This document shows positions 40,245 to 50,830 of a DNA stretch of 64,000 nt, in pieces. The DNA is from Adiantum capillus-veneris (Eukaryota; Streptophyta; Polypodiopsida; Polypodiales; Pteridaceae): positions 23,198,896 to 23,262,895 of the forward strand of contig CM043960.1 in assembly GCA_014529385.2 (NCBI GenBank), given 5' to 3'. The notes beneath the pieces were generated by a model that searched no databases, was not told where the DNA came from, and worked only from the letters and a program-made list of their open reading frames with translations. The translations under genes were made by a program, and so were the position numbers. Every line of letters begins with the position of its first letter. Positions within the stretch are counted from its first letter, which is position 1.

Positions 40245-43200
40245 ATGGCAGCTTGGAATTGTAATGGGTCACTCTGTCTTGATGTAGGTGCCTTGAGGAT
40301 AGTTTCAGTGGGAGAGACATCATTTTCTATTCTGAGACGCATCAAGCCCCTCGGCAATCCATGCCACAGGTGAGCGGATATAGATGGGAGACAACCTGTA
40401 GATAGGAGACCAGATCGGAGCATTGAGGACGGGGCTCAAGGGGAGTGGCAGTTTTATTCTGGGAGGAGTTGCAGCCATTGATACACATAGCGCGTAAGGA
40501 TGAGCAGGCTAGGTACATGTGGGTGAGGCTAAAGGCAGAGATAGGCAGATACCTCTACATTGCTATTTGTTACTTTCCTCCTAATACGTCAGTATCTGCA
40601 TCACCCAGAGGACAATCGCCCTTCGCTATTTTGGATAATGACATATGGGAGTTTTCCAAGGATGGTGACATTGTCATACTAGGGGACTTCAATGCTAGGA
40701 CTGCCCATCACCAGACAATATTTTATGATACTTCCGAGGAGATGCTTAGAGAGCTGGACGTTACAGAGATGGGCCTATCCAGACTATCACAAGATGAGTA
40801 CACTGAGTATGGCAGATACTTGATAGATATGGGAACTGCACATAGATTGGCCTTTTTGAATGGCTACAAAGATTTTAGACAGCTGGAGGTTTTACATGCT
40901 TTCCACATCGACATGGCACTAGGCCAGTTGGAGTAGCAGTTGATCATGCTATCTTGTCTTTCACTCTACGTTTCAGTCCAGCACAACTCCATTAGGAGAG
41001 GCCCCCACGCACACTACCTTCATGAGGGAGACGGATTCTGTGTATATGGATGAGATCTACAGGCAGCTATGCACTCAGGAGCCGGGACGACCACAAGATG
41101 AACTCACTCAAATATTGACAGAGACGCTCCATGATGCAGCATCATAGGCATACCCCCACAGCCAGCCTACACGGAGACGATATGGGAGCATGCCCCAGAA
41201 CAGTTGGTATGATGAGGAGTTTAGAGAGACGAGGATCAAATTACAAAGGGGAGTGCTCATGGGTAATACCACACATAGAAAGTCACGGATTATTTTTCGC
41301 CGCCTAGTGCGACGAAAGAAAAGGACTTATCTATCTCAGCTAGAGCGGGATCTGTATCAGCTATTTATGAGTCAAGACTCGTGCGAAGCATGGAGGCTAT
41401 TCCACGAGCATTCACCACCACCAGCGATCACCTCCACAAAGAGATGGGGAGAATATGCCACATCTCTATACACAGCATCAAGGCAACCACCTTTGCCGGA
41501 CCCACTAGAGACATGCCCTGAGACACGTACTTTCTTTACTGCCGAGAGGGTAAAGAAAGTCATTGACAGGATGAAGACAAGGAGAGCACATGATCATGAT
41601 GGTCTGGTAGCAGTGCACTTCATCCATGCGAGAGATATGCTTGCAGAGCTTCTTGCCATCATGTTTAATCGAGCCATGTATGAAGGCTTTCCTGAGCTTG
41701 GAGTATGTCTACAATTGTGCCTATTTTCAAGTCAGGAGATTTCATGATCCCTAGAAATTATCGCACCATCATGGTTGGTCACACATTGGCTAGGCTGTAT
41801 GCATTCGTTCTTGAGCAGGAGCTGAGTAGATGGGCAGAGCGAGTAGGCATACGAGCACCAGGGTAAGCATGATTCAGAAGAGGTTTCTCCACTCTTGACC
41901 AAATTCTGACACTCAGAGCTATTATTGAGGAGGGTAGACACCATGGCAAGAGGATCTAATGTAGTTTTGTGGATTTCCGCAAAGGTTTTGACATAGTGCC
42001 GAGAGCCAGACTTATACGCAGACTAGAGGACATGGGTGTGCCTATAGAGCTGATATGGGGTATTCTGGCTTTATACAGGACAGTGATGGGGCAGGTACGC
42101 ACTATTGAGGGAATGTCTGACATGGTCCACTCCACTGCTGGAGTGAAGCAGAAATGTCTCCCTATCTTCGACTCTTTTTGGGATGTATGTAGTCGAGTTT
42201 TCAGACTATGTAGAACGTCAGGGAGATAGAGGGGCTCAGCTAGCAGGAACATGGATTCTGTTGTTGCTATATGTTGATAATATTGTGTTGATGTCTGACT
42301 CTCCAGAGGGAATGCAACGTCATTTAGATGCTTTGCATACATTTGCTAGCGACAGTGGATTGTCTGTCAACCTTGGGAAAACCAAGGTTATGGTGTTCAA
42401 CACCACACCACAGTGGGTCGGGAGGTCAGCAGCCACATTTACGTGTGGCCAGGAGAATGTGGAGTACACAGATGCATATACTTATCTTGGGGTAGTTTTC
42501 GGTGGACCGGTGTTTTCAATGAGGAGAGCATCGGAAACTAGACTGACGAGAGCATATGCAGCCTTGGGAGGACTGGAGAGGATGTGTTCGCAGGTTCAAT
42601 TCCAGGAACCGCGAACAAAGCTCTCGCTTTTTGACACTCTAGTGACTTCAGCTATGCTCTACGGAGTTGAGGTATGGGGACCCTCCGTAGACGATCATGG
42701 GAGATCTGGCAACACAGATGGATGGAGATATATGGAGAGGCCTTTGGTCTCTATGATCGCTCGGATGATTCGGGCTAAGGCCTTAGTGCCGCATGAGATT
42801 ACTTGAGCTGAGCTAGTCCCTCCCCCCCCCCCCCCCGTGGTTGAGGTGTTGACTAGATCAATATCCTTTATACACAGTTCATGGGACCTCCCTAGGGACA
42901 TAATTGCTTGGCTTGCCTTGGAGTCATCTCGACAACTAGCGCTACAAGGCGATACAACATTTTGGTATGGACAGATGACAACATGGTTTCAATCACATGG
43001 TTTTAGCATGGATAGATTGCCTCCGTTTCAATACTCCTTGGATGCACCCTCCATGTCTCTCACACAGACATAGATCACCAGACTCATACGCAAGGATCTT
43101 ATTCAGCTAGATACCAGGAGCACATGGATACAGCCGACACAAGAGTTGGGCACGAAGATGGCCTTCTACAGAGAGCATCTTCTCCAACTCACGGAGGACG

Positions 43201-43831
43201 GTTTTTGTGACTATCCCTGCATACATGGATACGCACTTATCTCATGGGATACATGCGCTATTGGGTAGATACGCTCATCCTCATATCAGCTTCAGATCGA
43301 GACTGGCCGATTTCGAGGGGTACCAGCAGAGGCCAGGATATGTCACCTATGTCACTTAGAACCAGAGACAGAGTTGTACTATACATGTCACTACCCAGCG
43401 TACTATGAGATACGCGGCCGCTTCCACTGTCTGTTCAGAGAGGGTTTCGGACCATTTTCTAGAGTCATGAGATACGAGGATCAGAGATGTCTCGAATTGT
43501 TCCTGCTAGAGCTGCACAGACTTAGGGAGAGCTTGCTAAGGATATCGGGGGAGGGACAGTCTCAGAGACGAATCACAGATTTCTTTACACCGAATCGGGG
43601 AGAGCCAGAGGGGTAGTCATCACAGCAGATCTCAGAGCCCACCTTCACTAGAGGTACGTTGATTGACCGAGCCATTGAGCTAGGCGGATCAAGACGCCCA
43701 CGACCTCGAGGGGTCTCCCACCATCGACGAGGCTACAACAGAAGATACAGATCACCCTCGCTCGACATGCAAGACGTCCAACCAGAGTACATTGATGAGA
43801 TTCGACAGCGACCAATGAGAGATTTCATTTG
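40245..43831 (+). pseudogene. LINE copy 2 ORF2 (endonuclease-RT), multiply frameshifted
   Basis: Starts MAAWNCNGS at 40245 but shifts frame within about 60 bases. Recognisable pieces are endonuclease (40445-40936, VILGDFNART), linker and RT start (41190-41747), RT middle (41969-42229, FVDFRKGFD with VPRARLIRRLE), RT core (42183-42806, with YVDN where copy 1 has YADD) and C-terminal pieces (42837-43616, with a Cys/His knuckle remnant). A poly(C) run at 42822-42836 replaces a CCPP-type stretch. At least six frame breaks or stops; the catalytic Asp-Asp is altered. Not functional. Confidence 0.88.
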
Positions 43832-44046
43832 AACCCACCAAACCCCCCCTCGCCCTCCTCCCCTCTATCCCGTTTCAATTCCAACTCAGCTTCAGATTCA
43901 CCCCCTGAGTGTTTTAGTGTTAGTTAGTTAGTTCTTTGTACTTTTTGTACTCAGACATGGTATCAGATTCACCAATTGTAACTTTTTGGTCTCATAGGTC
44001 ATTTTGGCCTTTTGAAGACATTTATATAACATTTCATTTCATTTCA

Positions 44047-44081
<35 letters not shown>

Positions 44082-44108
44082 ACCATCACAATGAAGACTC
44101 ATTACTTC

Positions 44109-44113
<5 letters not shown>

Positions 44114-44180
<67 letters not shown>
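44114..44180 (+). repeat. (TC)n microsatellite
   Basis: Uninterrupted TC dinucleotides between LINE copy 2 and SINE-like copy S1. Confidence 0.95.
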
Positions 44181-44185
<5 letters not shown>

Positions 44186-44202
44186 CTGTCATAAATTCTC
44201 AG

Positions 44203-44313
44203 GATGTGGCTGTATGGCGCGTTGACGTATTTCTAAGTATCTTTAACACCTCCCCCTGCGCCATTCGGACAATTGGCAACAATGCAACTATACTTCTCTC
44301 TCTCTCTCTCTCT
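44203..44313 (+). repeat. SINE-like repeat copy S1 with (TC)n tail
   Basis: GATGTGGCTGTATGGCGC followed by a variable middle, GCGCCATTCGGACAATTGG and CTATACTTC, then (TC)n to 44313. The inverted pair ATGGCGC/GCGCCAT predicts a hairpin. Closely related to S2-S4. Confidence 0.6.
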
Positions 44314-45591
44314 ACACATTCACTGAGATAGACACTCCATGCCTATAAATGCTTGAATCTGGTTTTTCTTGAAAAATTACACTATGATATGGGCACATGA
44401 TGAAATTAGAACTAATTGTTAGTCAAGTTAGTTCTGCTAGTTAGGCTAACTTGAGTAATTGATTAAGTTAGTGGGCTAACTACTACCACCTTGCTGAGAC
44501 TACTTGGACGAGACCTCGTTAACTCATAGCCTAACTAGATCATCACAAAGGAAACCTAATTAGGTTAGGCTAAGGCTATACCCTAAACATGGAATGAACT
44601 AGAAAATTTTAATGTCTTTTGACTTGGGGACTTGGGGTGTAATAAACCCAAGGGCCTATACCGTGGGCCGACTTGATAGAATACTTTTGCAGGCGTGGTG
44701 ATCGGGGCAGTTAAAGATAGGCTTGATGGCGCAGTTATAACTTCTTTAATATGGTTAAAATCGATGACAGACACCTCGAAAATTGTGTGGTTTGAAAAAA
44801 CAATCCACCTTCGTAGCATGGTGCGCATACCTGATCTACGACACCTTTTGATGCAGAGCAGAGTAAGATCCTATGAGCAAGAGGACTAGTACTTAAGGGT
44901 GAGCTCATTAGTTTGAGCTCACTTTGTTTCCATTTCAATATTTCCTAACAACAACTGCTTAATATGTGAGCATAGCAAGGGCTTCCTTTGTGATGGAGCA
45001 TTGCTAAGTATGATATCAAGTAAGAGTAAATCTTTAGCTTTACACCTACTTCTTCTCTGAGTGAGTGGGTAAGTAGGATATACTAGCACTGAACATGGAA
45101 TTTTGAAGTTTCAAACTACTCTGCCATGGCGTTGAACAAAGCAACTGGACCATCTGAGGTACCAAAACAATTAGTTTATGCTTAAACTTCTTCTCTAAGG
45201 TATGGAGTAATGAGGAAATGGGCATGCATGGTAACTATTAGTACAAGGGTACCATGTTAGATGCATAGTTTAGCTAGGATGAATGTAGTTATCAAGGAAA
45301 TGTAGCGAAGATTAACCTGTCTCAAGAAGGATTAATAGACTCATCCTTGTCAGATTCTTCCACCTTTTACAACATTCTCCTCTTTTAGTATAGGTTAGGG
45401 TGACATGGATGACCACTAGAGTCACCTCAATTACCTGTAATGCTGTTTGGAAACCAATCTATTGATTGTGTTCTTACTGTTGTGGATGTAGATAAGGGTG
45501 CTCTCTCTCTGTGGCTTTGCTAAAGGAAGGACGTGCTGTCACTTTTCCCTTTTCTCTAGCAGGACCCTAGAGAAACAAAGATCTGGCTTGC
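44314..45591. other. Unassigned intergenic sequence left of element G
   Basis: No gene, tRNA or transposon domain recognised. Short inverted GTTAGGCTAAC-type motifs occur near 44440-44490. The last 36 bases (45556-45591) recur at 50302-50337. Confidence 0.4.
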
Positions 45592-46194
45592 TGTAACAAA
45601 ATGATGACGTGTCAAAGCCTAAAGAATGAGCCAACTTACAGATGTGGCCGAGGGGCCTAAACCCTAAGAAGAACAAGTAATAGAAGAAGTGTCACAAAGT
45701 GATGACGTGGTTGCCCAAGAGCAAAAACCCTAACCCTAAAACTGCAGAAACCCTAACCCTAACCCTAAGGGTAGCAGGGAGATTTTTGAAAATTGCGATG
45801 GTTGATGACGTGGCAGACTGTACGGATTTCCGTGATTTACGTTGACAGCTTTTTGGCTTTGCTTTTGGACCAGAAGCTTTTGAGTTTTAAAGGCTTTTTA
45901 CTGTAACTGCTTTTCAGGCCAAGGGTCTTGAAATATGAGGTTAGGGCTCATTCTCTGGCATGCCTCCTGGAGAAGATGCAGAGTCTGGAGTACCGGCTTG
46001 TACTGGGTTGATGCAATATAAAGAAATACCGAAAGGGGCGCCAAGGTTTGGGGCTAATACTCTCTGGGGTGGAATTCCGCCACTCCGTGTCGCTTGGTCT
46101 CTCTCTATTTCAGTTCAGTTGGTTGTTATTGAAGTGCTAAAAGTCTGTTCAGTCTGTTCTTTTCTATTGGCACGTGGTGCCAGTCTTTGTGATA
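45592..46194 (+). repeat. 5' LTR of element G
   Basis: Contains CCCTAA/CCCTAAA telomere-like repeats at 45655-45770 and an AATATAAAGAAATACCG followed by GGGGCGCCA block (about 46016-46043) shared with D LTRs. Confidence 0.9.
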
Positions 46195-46195
46195 G

Positions 46196-46207
46196 TGGTA
46201 TCAGAGC
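46196..46207 (+). other. Primer-binding site of element G
   Basis: TGGTATCAGAGC, one base after the LTR; initiator-Met tRNA complement. Confidence 0.92.
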
Positions 46208-47074
46208 ATCAGGCGTGTGCTTTTCTGAAAGCATACCGGTCCTACAAAAGAGCAGACAGAGCTTTTGGAATTTTATTTGAGGTATCTTCGTCCTCCAACC
46301 CGGACTTATTAGCCACTCCCACCCTTACTTCATCGTGCATCGAGTGCGCTCCCGTCTTCATCGCAGTGTCTTACAGGGCATAAGCCAATTAAGATCACTT
46401 GCAAGAGAAGGATTCAGATTTATTTCAAGTCACTATTTTTTTTCTCAGAAGTAGTGCCATGCAGATGTTGATGTCTACAGCTACCAAGCAGCATACTCCA
46501 AGGACTTGGCAAGCTCTCAAGAAAATTTTTGCCCGAAGTTATATGGTTTTTGACATCTTCCTTCTGAGTGCAATTCTGGCAGAGTGGGGTATCCTGAAAT
46601 GCTTGCCATGGAAACCCTAGCAGATTATAACTTGAAATTTTCTCGACATCTCTCAGTAGATGTCTCTTCACGAGCAGACGACCTTGGAGGTTTGGTACGA
46701 TTGTTATGTCTTGGGACTACCATCGCCGCCAGACGAACACTGTCTATCCAATAGTTGATGGACCATGCTGTGGTTGTCTACGACCTTATGAAAGAAACCT
46801 AACCCTACTTTTTGGTTCATGTTTCAGGATGGAAAAGTCAGTCGACTTTTCGAGCTCGACTGATGTTGAGATTGCTTTTTAAGTTTGAAATCTGTTTGAA
46901 AACTTGTTTGGTGATCCTGTTTGGAATTTGTTTGAAATAGACGGTATTTGTTTTGAACTTGTTTTGATGCCGATTTGAATTGTTTGACTCTGGTTTTAAT
47001 ACTAGTTTCAATGATTGGTGATTTTACTCCCGGGTGGAGTAGTGAGAAAAGATGTTTGAGAATGCTTGTTCATA

Positions 47075-47425
47075 CTCATGGCCCGGACCCTTGAGGTTAT
47101 TTGCGGGGGGAGTATTGAATGATTGAAAAGTGTTGTTTTTACTCATGGCTCGAACCCTTGTGGTTATTTACGGGGGGAGTATTGTTGTTGTTACTCATGG
47201 CCCGGACCTGCATGGTTATTTACGGGGGGAATATTAAGTAGTCTGAGCAGTGGTTACTCTCAGCACCTCCAAACGACGCAGGTTGCGTTCGTGGGGGCGT
47301 TTGGTTGTAAAAGGCCTCTATATCTCATGGCCTAGACCTTTTTAGGTTATTTGCAAGAGGAGTGATGAGGGAGTCGTTGAACAGCTCATGGCCCGGACTT
47401 GGATGGTTATTTGCGGGGGGAGTGT
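47075..47425 (+). repeat. Five irregular ~40-bp repeats in element G
   Basis: Units CTCATGGCCCGGACC, a variable stretch, then GGTTATTTGCGGGGGGAGT start at about 47075, 47142, 47194, 47324 and 47385. Spacing is uneven. Confidence 0.8.
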
Positions 47426-47640
47426 TCATCGGTGGCTTTATGTTTCTATGTCTTGTAACATGCATATGTGATCATTTGTGCTGCATTGTGATGTGCCAAT
47501 TACTGAATATTCCTAATTGGATGAGATTGCTTGGGTATGTAATTTTTTAGTGCATCAAGACACCCGTGGAAGATGAGTACGGTCTGGGTGTGATGGCTAA
47601 TTTTACTACGCCGGAATATCAAGAGTGCCGATCTGGACGA

Positions 47641-47727
47641 AAGGAGAAGCTAACTCCTTGATCAAAATAGCAGAAAGGAGAAGCTAACTCCTTGATCAAA
47701 ACAGCCGAAAGGAGAAGCTAACTCCTT
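47641..47727 (+). repeat. Three tandem 34-bp hairpin repeats in element G
   Basis: AAGGAGAAGCTAACTCCTT at 47641-47659, 47675-47693 and 47709-47727: exact 34-bp period, each a 6-bp stem AAGGAG/CTCCTT with a 7-base loop. They lie upstream of the purine tract. Confidence 0.92.
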
Positions 47728-47850
47728 AATAAAAAGAGCAAATTGATTGTCTCTCGGAATGACCCTCATTTTTTTTTTTTTGAGCTAACTTGAGTTGTTT
47801 TGCAGATATGCTGTAATCGAGGACGATTACTCTCTTTCAAGAAGGGGAGA

Positions 47851-48452
47851 TGTAACAAACTGCTGACGTGTCAAAGTCTAAAGAATGGAGCCAACTTGCA
47901 GATGTGGCCGAGGGGCCTAAACCCTAAGAAGAACAAGTAACAGAAGAAGTGTCACAAAGTGATGTCGTGGTTGCTCGAGAGCAAAAACCCTAACCCTAAA
48001 ACTGCAAAAACCCTAACCCTAACCCTAAGGGTAGCAGGGAGATTTCCGAAAATTGCAATGGCTGATGACGTGGCAGGATGTACGGATTTCCGTGATTTAC
48101 GCTGTCAGCTTTTTGGCTTTGCTTTTGGACCAGAAGCTTTTGAGTTTTAAAGGCTTTTTACTGTAACTGCTTTTCAGGCCAAGGGTCTTTAAATATGAGG
48201 CTAGGGCTTATTCTCTGGCATGCTTCCTGGAGAAGGTGCAGAGTCTGGAGTACCGGCTTGTACTGGGTTGATGCAATATAAAGAAATACCGAAAGGGGCG
48301 CCAAGGTTTGGGGCCAATACTCTCTGGGGTGGAATTCCGCCACTTCGTGTCGCGTGCCGTCTCTCTCTATTTTAGTTCAGTTGTTATTAAAGTGCTAAAA
48401 GTTTGTTCAGTCTGTTCTTTTCTATTGGCACGTGGTGCCCGTCTTTGTGACA
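47851..48452 (+). repeat. 3' LTR of element G
   Basis: 602 bp, nearly the same as 45592-46194, including telomere-like repeats at 47925-48030. Ends TTGTGACA. Confidence 0.9.
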
Positions 48453-48579
48453 CCTGCACATTAGAAAGATGTATCTTTTAGTATGAATGACTGAATATAT
48501 GTGTCTACTTGAGATGGATGGTTCTTGAATTTTTGATGAAGTCTCATATGCTACTCTAGCCTATATAAATAAATTTCAT
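48453..48579. other. Right flank of element G
   Basis: 48453-48525 matches 50324-50400 (CTGCACATTAG, GATGTATCTTTTAGT), the continuation of the repeated flank interrupted by G. Confidence 0.7.
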
Positions 48580-48667
48580 GATGTGGTTGTATGGCGCGGG
48601 GGCGCATCTTTGAGTCTCTATAAGACTTCTCTGTGCGCCATTCGGACAATTGGCAATGATGCAACTA
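48580..48667 (+). repeat. SINE-like repeat copy S2 (no TC tail, head-to-tail with S3)
   Basis: GATGTGGTTGTATGGCGC to TGCAACTA. The stem ATGGCGC/GCGCCAT is kept. It runs directly into S3. Confidence 0.55.
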
Positions 48668-48755
48668 ATGTGGTTGTATGGCGCAGTGGCGTATTTGTGA
48701 GCTCCTTTAAGGCTTCCCTGCGTGCCATTCGGACAATTGGCAATGATGTAATTAT

Positions 48756-48830
<75 letters not shown>
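48668..48830 (+). repeat. SINE-like repeat copy S3 with long (TC)n tail
   Basis: Contains TGGCGCAGTGG (48679-48689), a perfect match to the pol III A-box consensus TGGCNNAGTGG. ATTCGGACA, a weak B-box-like motif, follows about 46 bases later at 48727-48735. It ends ATTATACTTC followed by about 70 bp of (TC)n. Confidence 0.58.
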
Positions 48831-48840
<10 letters not shown>

Positions 48841-50060
48841 ACGCGCTCCTTGCAGCCCCAGCTCCTTCTCCCTCCCGCGCCCTGCAGCCCCAGCTTCCTC
48901 GCAACAGCAGCTCACTCTCTCTCGTGCTCGCGCTCCCGCTCTGCTCCCTCACGCTCCCTGCAGCCCCTGCTCCCGCGGTTTCAGGCGCATGGGTTTAGCA
49001 TAGACAGACTGCCACCCTTCCAGTACTAACTGGATGCACCATCTCTCACTCTTACATAGTCCAAGATCACCGGGTTTATCCGCCAGGACTTGACTCAGCT
49101 AGACACCAAGAGAACATGGATACAGCCAGCACATGAGCTAGGCATGAAGATGGCTTTCTACAGAGAGTACCTCCTCCAGCTTACGGAGGACGGTTTTGTG
49201 ACGAGATCCAGATACATGGACACCCACCTATCTCATGGGATACGATGCGCTATTGGCCAAATATACACGTCTTCACACCAGCTGTGGATTGAGACTAGGA
49301 GATACAGCGGAGTACCGCCAGAGGCTAGGACATGCCCCTTGTGTCATGGAGCCTGAGACAGAGTTGCACTACACATGCCGTTGCCCCGTCTACTATGAGA
49401 TACGAGGCCGCTTCCATTGATTGTTTAGAGAGGGTTTTGGACCACTCTCCAGAGTCATGGGGTACGAAGATCAAAGATGCTTTGGTTTTTTTTGCTCGAG
49501 CTGCGCAGACACAGGGAGAGCCTGATGAGATGAGAGGCTAGCTAGTCTCAGAGACAGATCACAAATTTCTTTAGAATAGACATTGGACAATCGGAGGATT
49601 TACCACCACAACAGAGCTCACATTTGTCTCACACCAGAGGCATACTGATTGACCGAGCGATTGAGCTGGGGAGATCCAGACGCCCACGACGGCGGAGGAC
49701 TACACATCATCGACGGAGGCTACATCAGAAGATTCGAGTCACTTTGGCGAGGCATGCACACCGCCCGGTTAGACTACTGACCATGGAGGATATTGAAGAG
49801 ATCCGCCAGCGACCGATGCTAGATCTACTGTGATTTAGCTATTTAGCTATCCCACCCAGCTGCGTAGTTCACATCGAGCGGCTTACGATTCCATAGTATA
49901 TTTATTTTGTTATGTTATGTTGTTAATGTTGTTATTTTTCTTACTTTGACTTTGTATCAGATCCACCACATTGTAACTTTCTGGTCTCATAGGTCACTTT
50001 GGCCTTTTGAAGACGTTAATATAACATAACATTTCATTTCTCTCTCTCTCTCTTCCCTTT
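48831..50060 (+). mobile_element. LINE copy 3: 3' fragment with a 5'-UTR-like GC-rich leader
   Basis: 48831-48976 is a CTCCCGCGCC/GCAGCCCC-rich stretch like the 5' UTR of copy 2. From about 48985 it jumps to the ORF2 C-terminal part (GFSIDRLPPFQY) and continues to the 3' UTR with GGTCTCATAGGTCACTTTGG, a CATTT-type block and (TC)n to about 50053. It is either a 5'-truncated copy or an internally deleted one. Confidence 0.75.
48985..49831 (+). pseudogene. LINE copy 3 ORF2 C-terminal remnant
   Basis: Fragments align with the last ~300 residues of copy 1 ORF2: LDTKRTWIQPAHELGMK, TRSRYMDTHLSHGIRC, the Cys knuckle (CPLCHGA then a frame change to the CRCPVYYEIRGRFH part) and a basic tail (GRSRRPRRRRTTHHRRR at 49650-49720). 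Stops and frame changes at about 49030, 49350 and 49420. No RT or endonuclease remains. Confidence 0.82.
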
Positions 50061-50065
50061 TCTCT

Positions 50066-50155
50066 GATGTGGCTGTATGGCGTGGTGGCGTATTTCTGAG
50101 TTCCTTTAAGGCTTCCCCGCGCGCCATTCAGACAATTGGCAATGATGCAACTATG

Positions 50156-50203
<48 letters not shown>
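50066..50203 (+). repeat. SINE-like repeat copy S4 with (TC)n tail
   Basis: GATGTGGCTGTATGGCGTGGTGGCG (A-box-like TGGCGTGGTGG), CGCGCGCCATTCAGACAATTGG, ATGCTTC, then (TC)n to 50203. It lies just after the LINE copy 3 tail. Confidence 0.57.
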
Positions 50204-50205
<2 letters not shown>

Positions 50206-50301
50206 CTTTTCTTGAGTTTAACTCTCCTTGTTGGATAGATCTTTAAGGTCTCTTGGGATAGTTTCCTACGACGTTTAAATTCTCTTCTTCTTCTTCTTCT
50301 T

Positions 50302-50400
50302 CTAGCAAGACCCCAAAGAAACTAAGATCTGGCCTGCACATTAGACAGATGTATCTTTTAGTGTGAATGACTTAATAAATATATCTACTTGAAATGGATG
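50302..50400. repeat. Paralogue of the element G target site (empty site)
   Basis: TCTAGCAAGACCCCAAAGAA, then GATCTGGCCTGCACATTAG, corresponds to 45556-45591 joined to 48453-48525 with a single CCTGC. It represents the uninterrupted state. Confidence 0.82.
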
Positions 50401-50444
50401 TTGTGGTCTATGGGTCTCATGAGCTAGTTGGGCTTCTCAGATGA

Positions 50445-50830
50445 CTATGCATAGTCTTGTGGGTTTTATGTGCATTTGCCAAGGCAAGAGTTTTCTGAAC
50501 AGGAACCGGATTAGCTAATTGCTAATCCCCCAGGTATGCACAGTTCCATCGTGCCATATTGCAAAACAAGAGGGTTTTCTCGCTTGAAAACTTGTCCAAA
50601 TCAAAGGGGAAGTGTCCCATTGCGTGTGGGAGCTCCTGAGACACGCATAGACATGTTTGTTCCGCTCAAAACGATCCAAAACAGAGATTAACAACTTGCT
50701 GCGTTTATTTGCAGGTTTAGGGTTTCGCACCTAAATTGCAATATAACACCAGGGAAGCCTCTGGGAAGCCTTGGGGTGGTTATACAGGAGTCTGAACACC
50801 TGTCAGTGACCAAACAGAAACACAATTGCA
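50445..50830 (+). repeat. Diverged D-type LTR fragment
   Basis: Colinear with D LTR about 17540-17930: AGGAACCGGATTAGCTAATTGC, then TGTCCCATTGCGTG, AAACGATCC and GGTTTAGGGTTTCGCACCTAAA-type blocks. Many substitutions. No internal region remains, so it is a solo-LTR or truncation remnant. Confidence 0.85.

Larger units (their letters stand above)
38846..44079 (+). mobile_element. LINE copy 2, ORF2 inactivated
   Basis: Plus-strand LINE of the same family as copy 1. 5' UTR about 38846-39320 with CGCTCCCGCT-type low complexity, a poly(C) run (39048-39070) and a TAGAGAGAGAAAG minisatellite. Then come ORF1 39321-40214, broken ORF2 40245-43831, and a 3' UTR with the conserved GGTCTCATAGGTCATTTTGG. 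It ends in CATTT repeats and (TC)n to 44079. It abuts the TC tract of an A-family LTR fragment at the 5' side. Confidence 0.85.
45592..48452 (+). mobile_element. Element G: small non-autonomous LTR retrotransposon
   Basis: 2.86 kb. LTRs of 603 bp (45592-46194) and 602 bp (47851-48452) start TGTAACAAA; the right ends TTGTGACA and the left TTGTGATA. An initiator-Met primer-binding site lies at 46196-46207 and a purine tract at 47841-47850. Flanking 5-mers CTTGC (45587-45591) and CCTGC (48453-48457) fit a TSD with one later change. The 1.66-kb interior has no protease, RT or integrase. It contains only a 73-codon fragment (46399-46620; RTWQALKKIFARSY) that could be a Gag remnant, and two sets of tandem repeats. 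It must have been mobilised in trans. Confidence 0.88.

Noticed and set aside
39048-42836. Poly(C) runs at 39048-39070 and 42822-42836 as functional sites
   Set aside because: Likely slippage or sequencing artefacts in GC-rich LINE sequence. The second interrupts a Pro codon stretch of ORF2.
44203-44313. snoRNA or tRNA gene for the ~90-bp repeat
   Set aside because: No cloverleaf, no clear C/D or H/ACA boxes, poor B-box. Kept only as a SINE-like repeat.
44695-44889. 64-codon plus ORF preceded by a TTTTGCAG acceptor-like site
   Set aside because: No homology recognised and no partner exons with consistent frame.
47641-47727. CRISPR-like array of three repeats
   Set aside because: Only three units with near-identical spacers inside a plant LTR element; not a CRISPR array.
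45726-48030. Interstitial telomere
   Set aside because: The CCCTAA runs are short and sit at the same place in both LTRs of G, so they are part of the element, not a telomere fusion.
48556-49029. Arg-Glu or Ser-Leu repeat ORFs at the TC tract
   Set aside because: Translation of the microsatellite on either strand.
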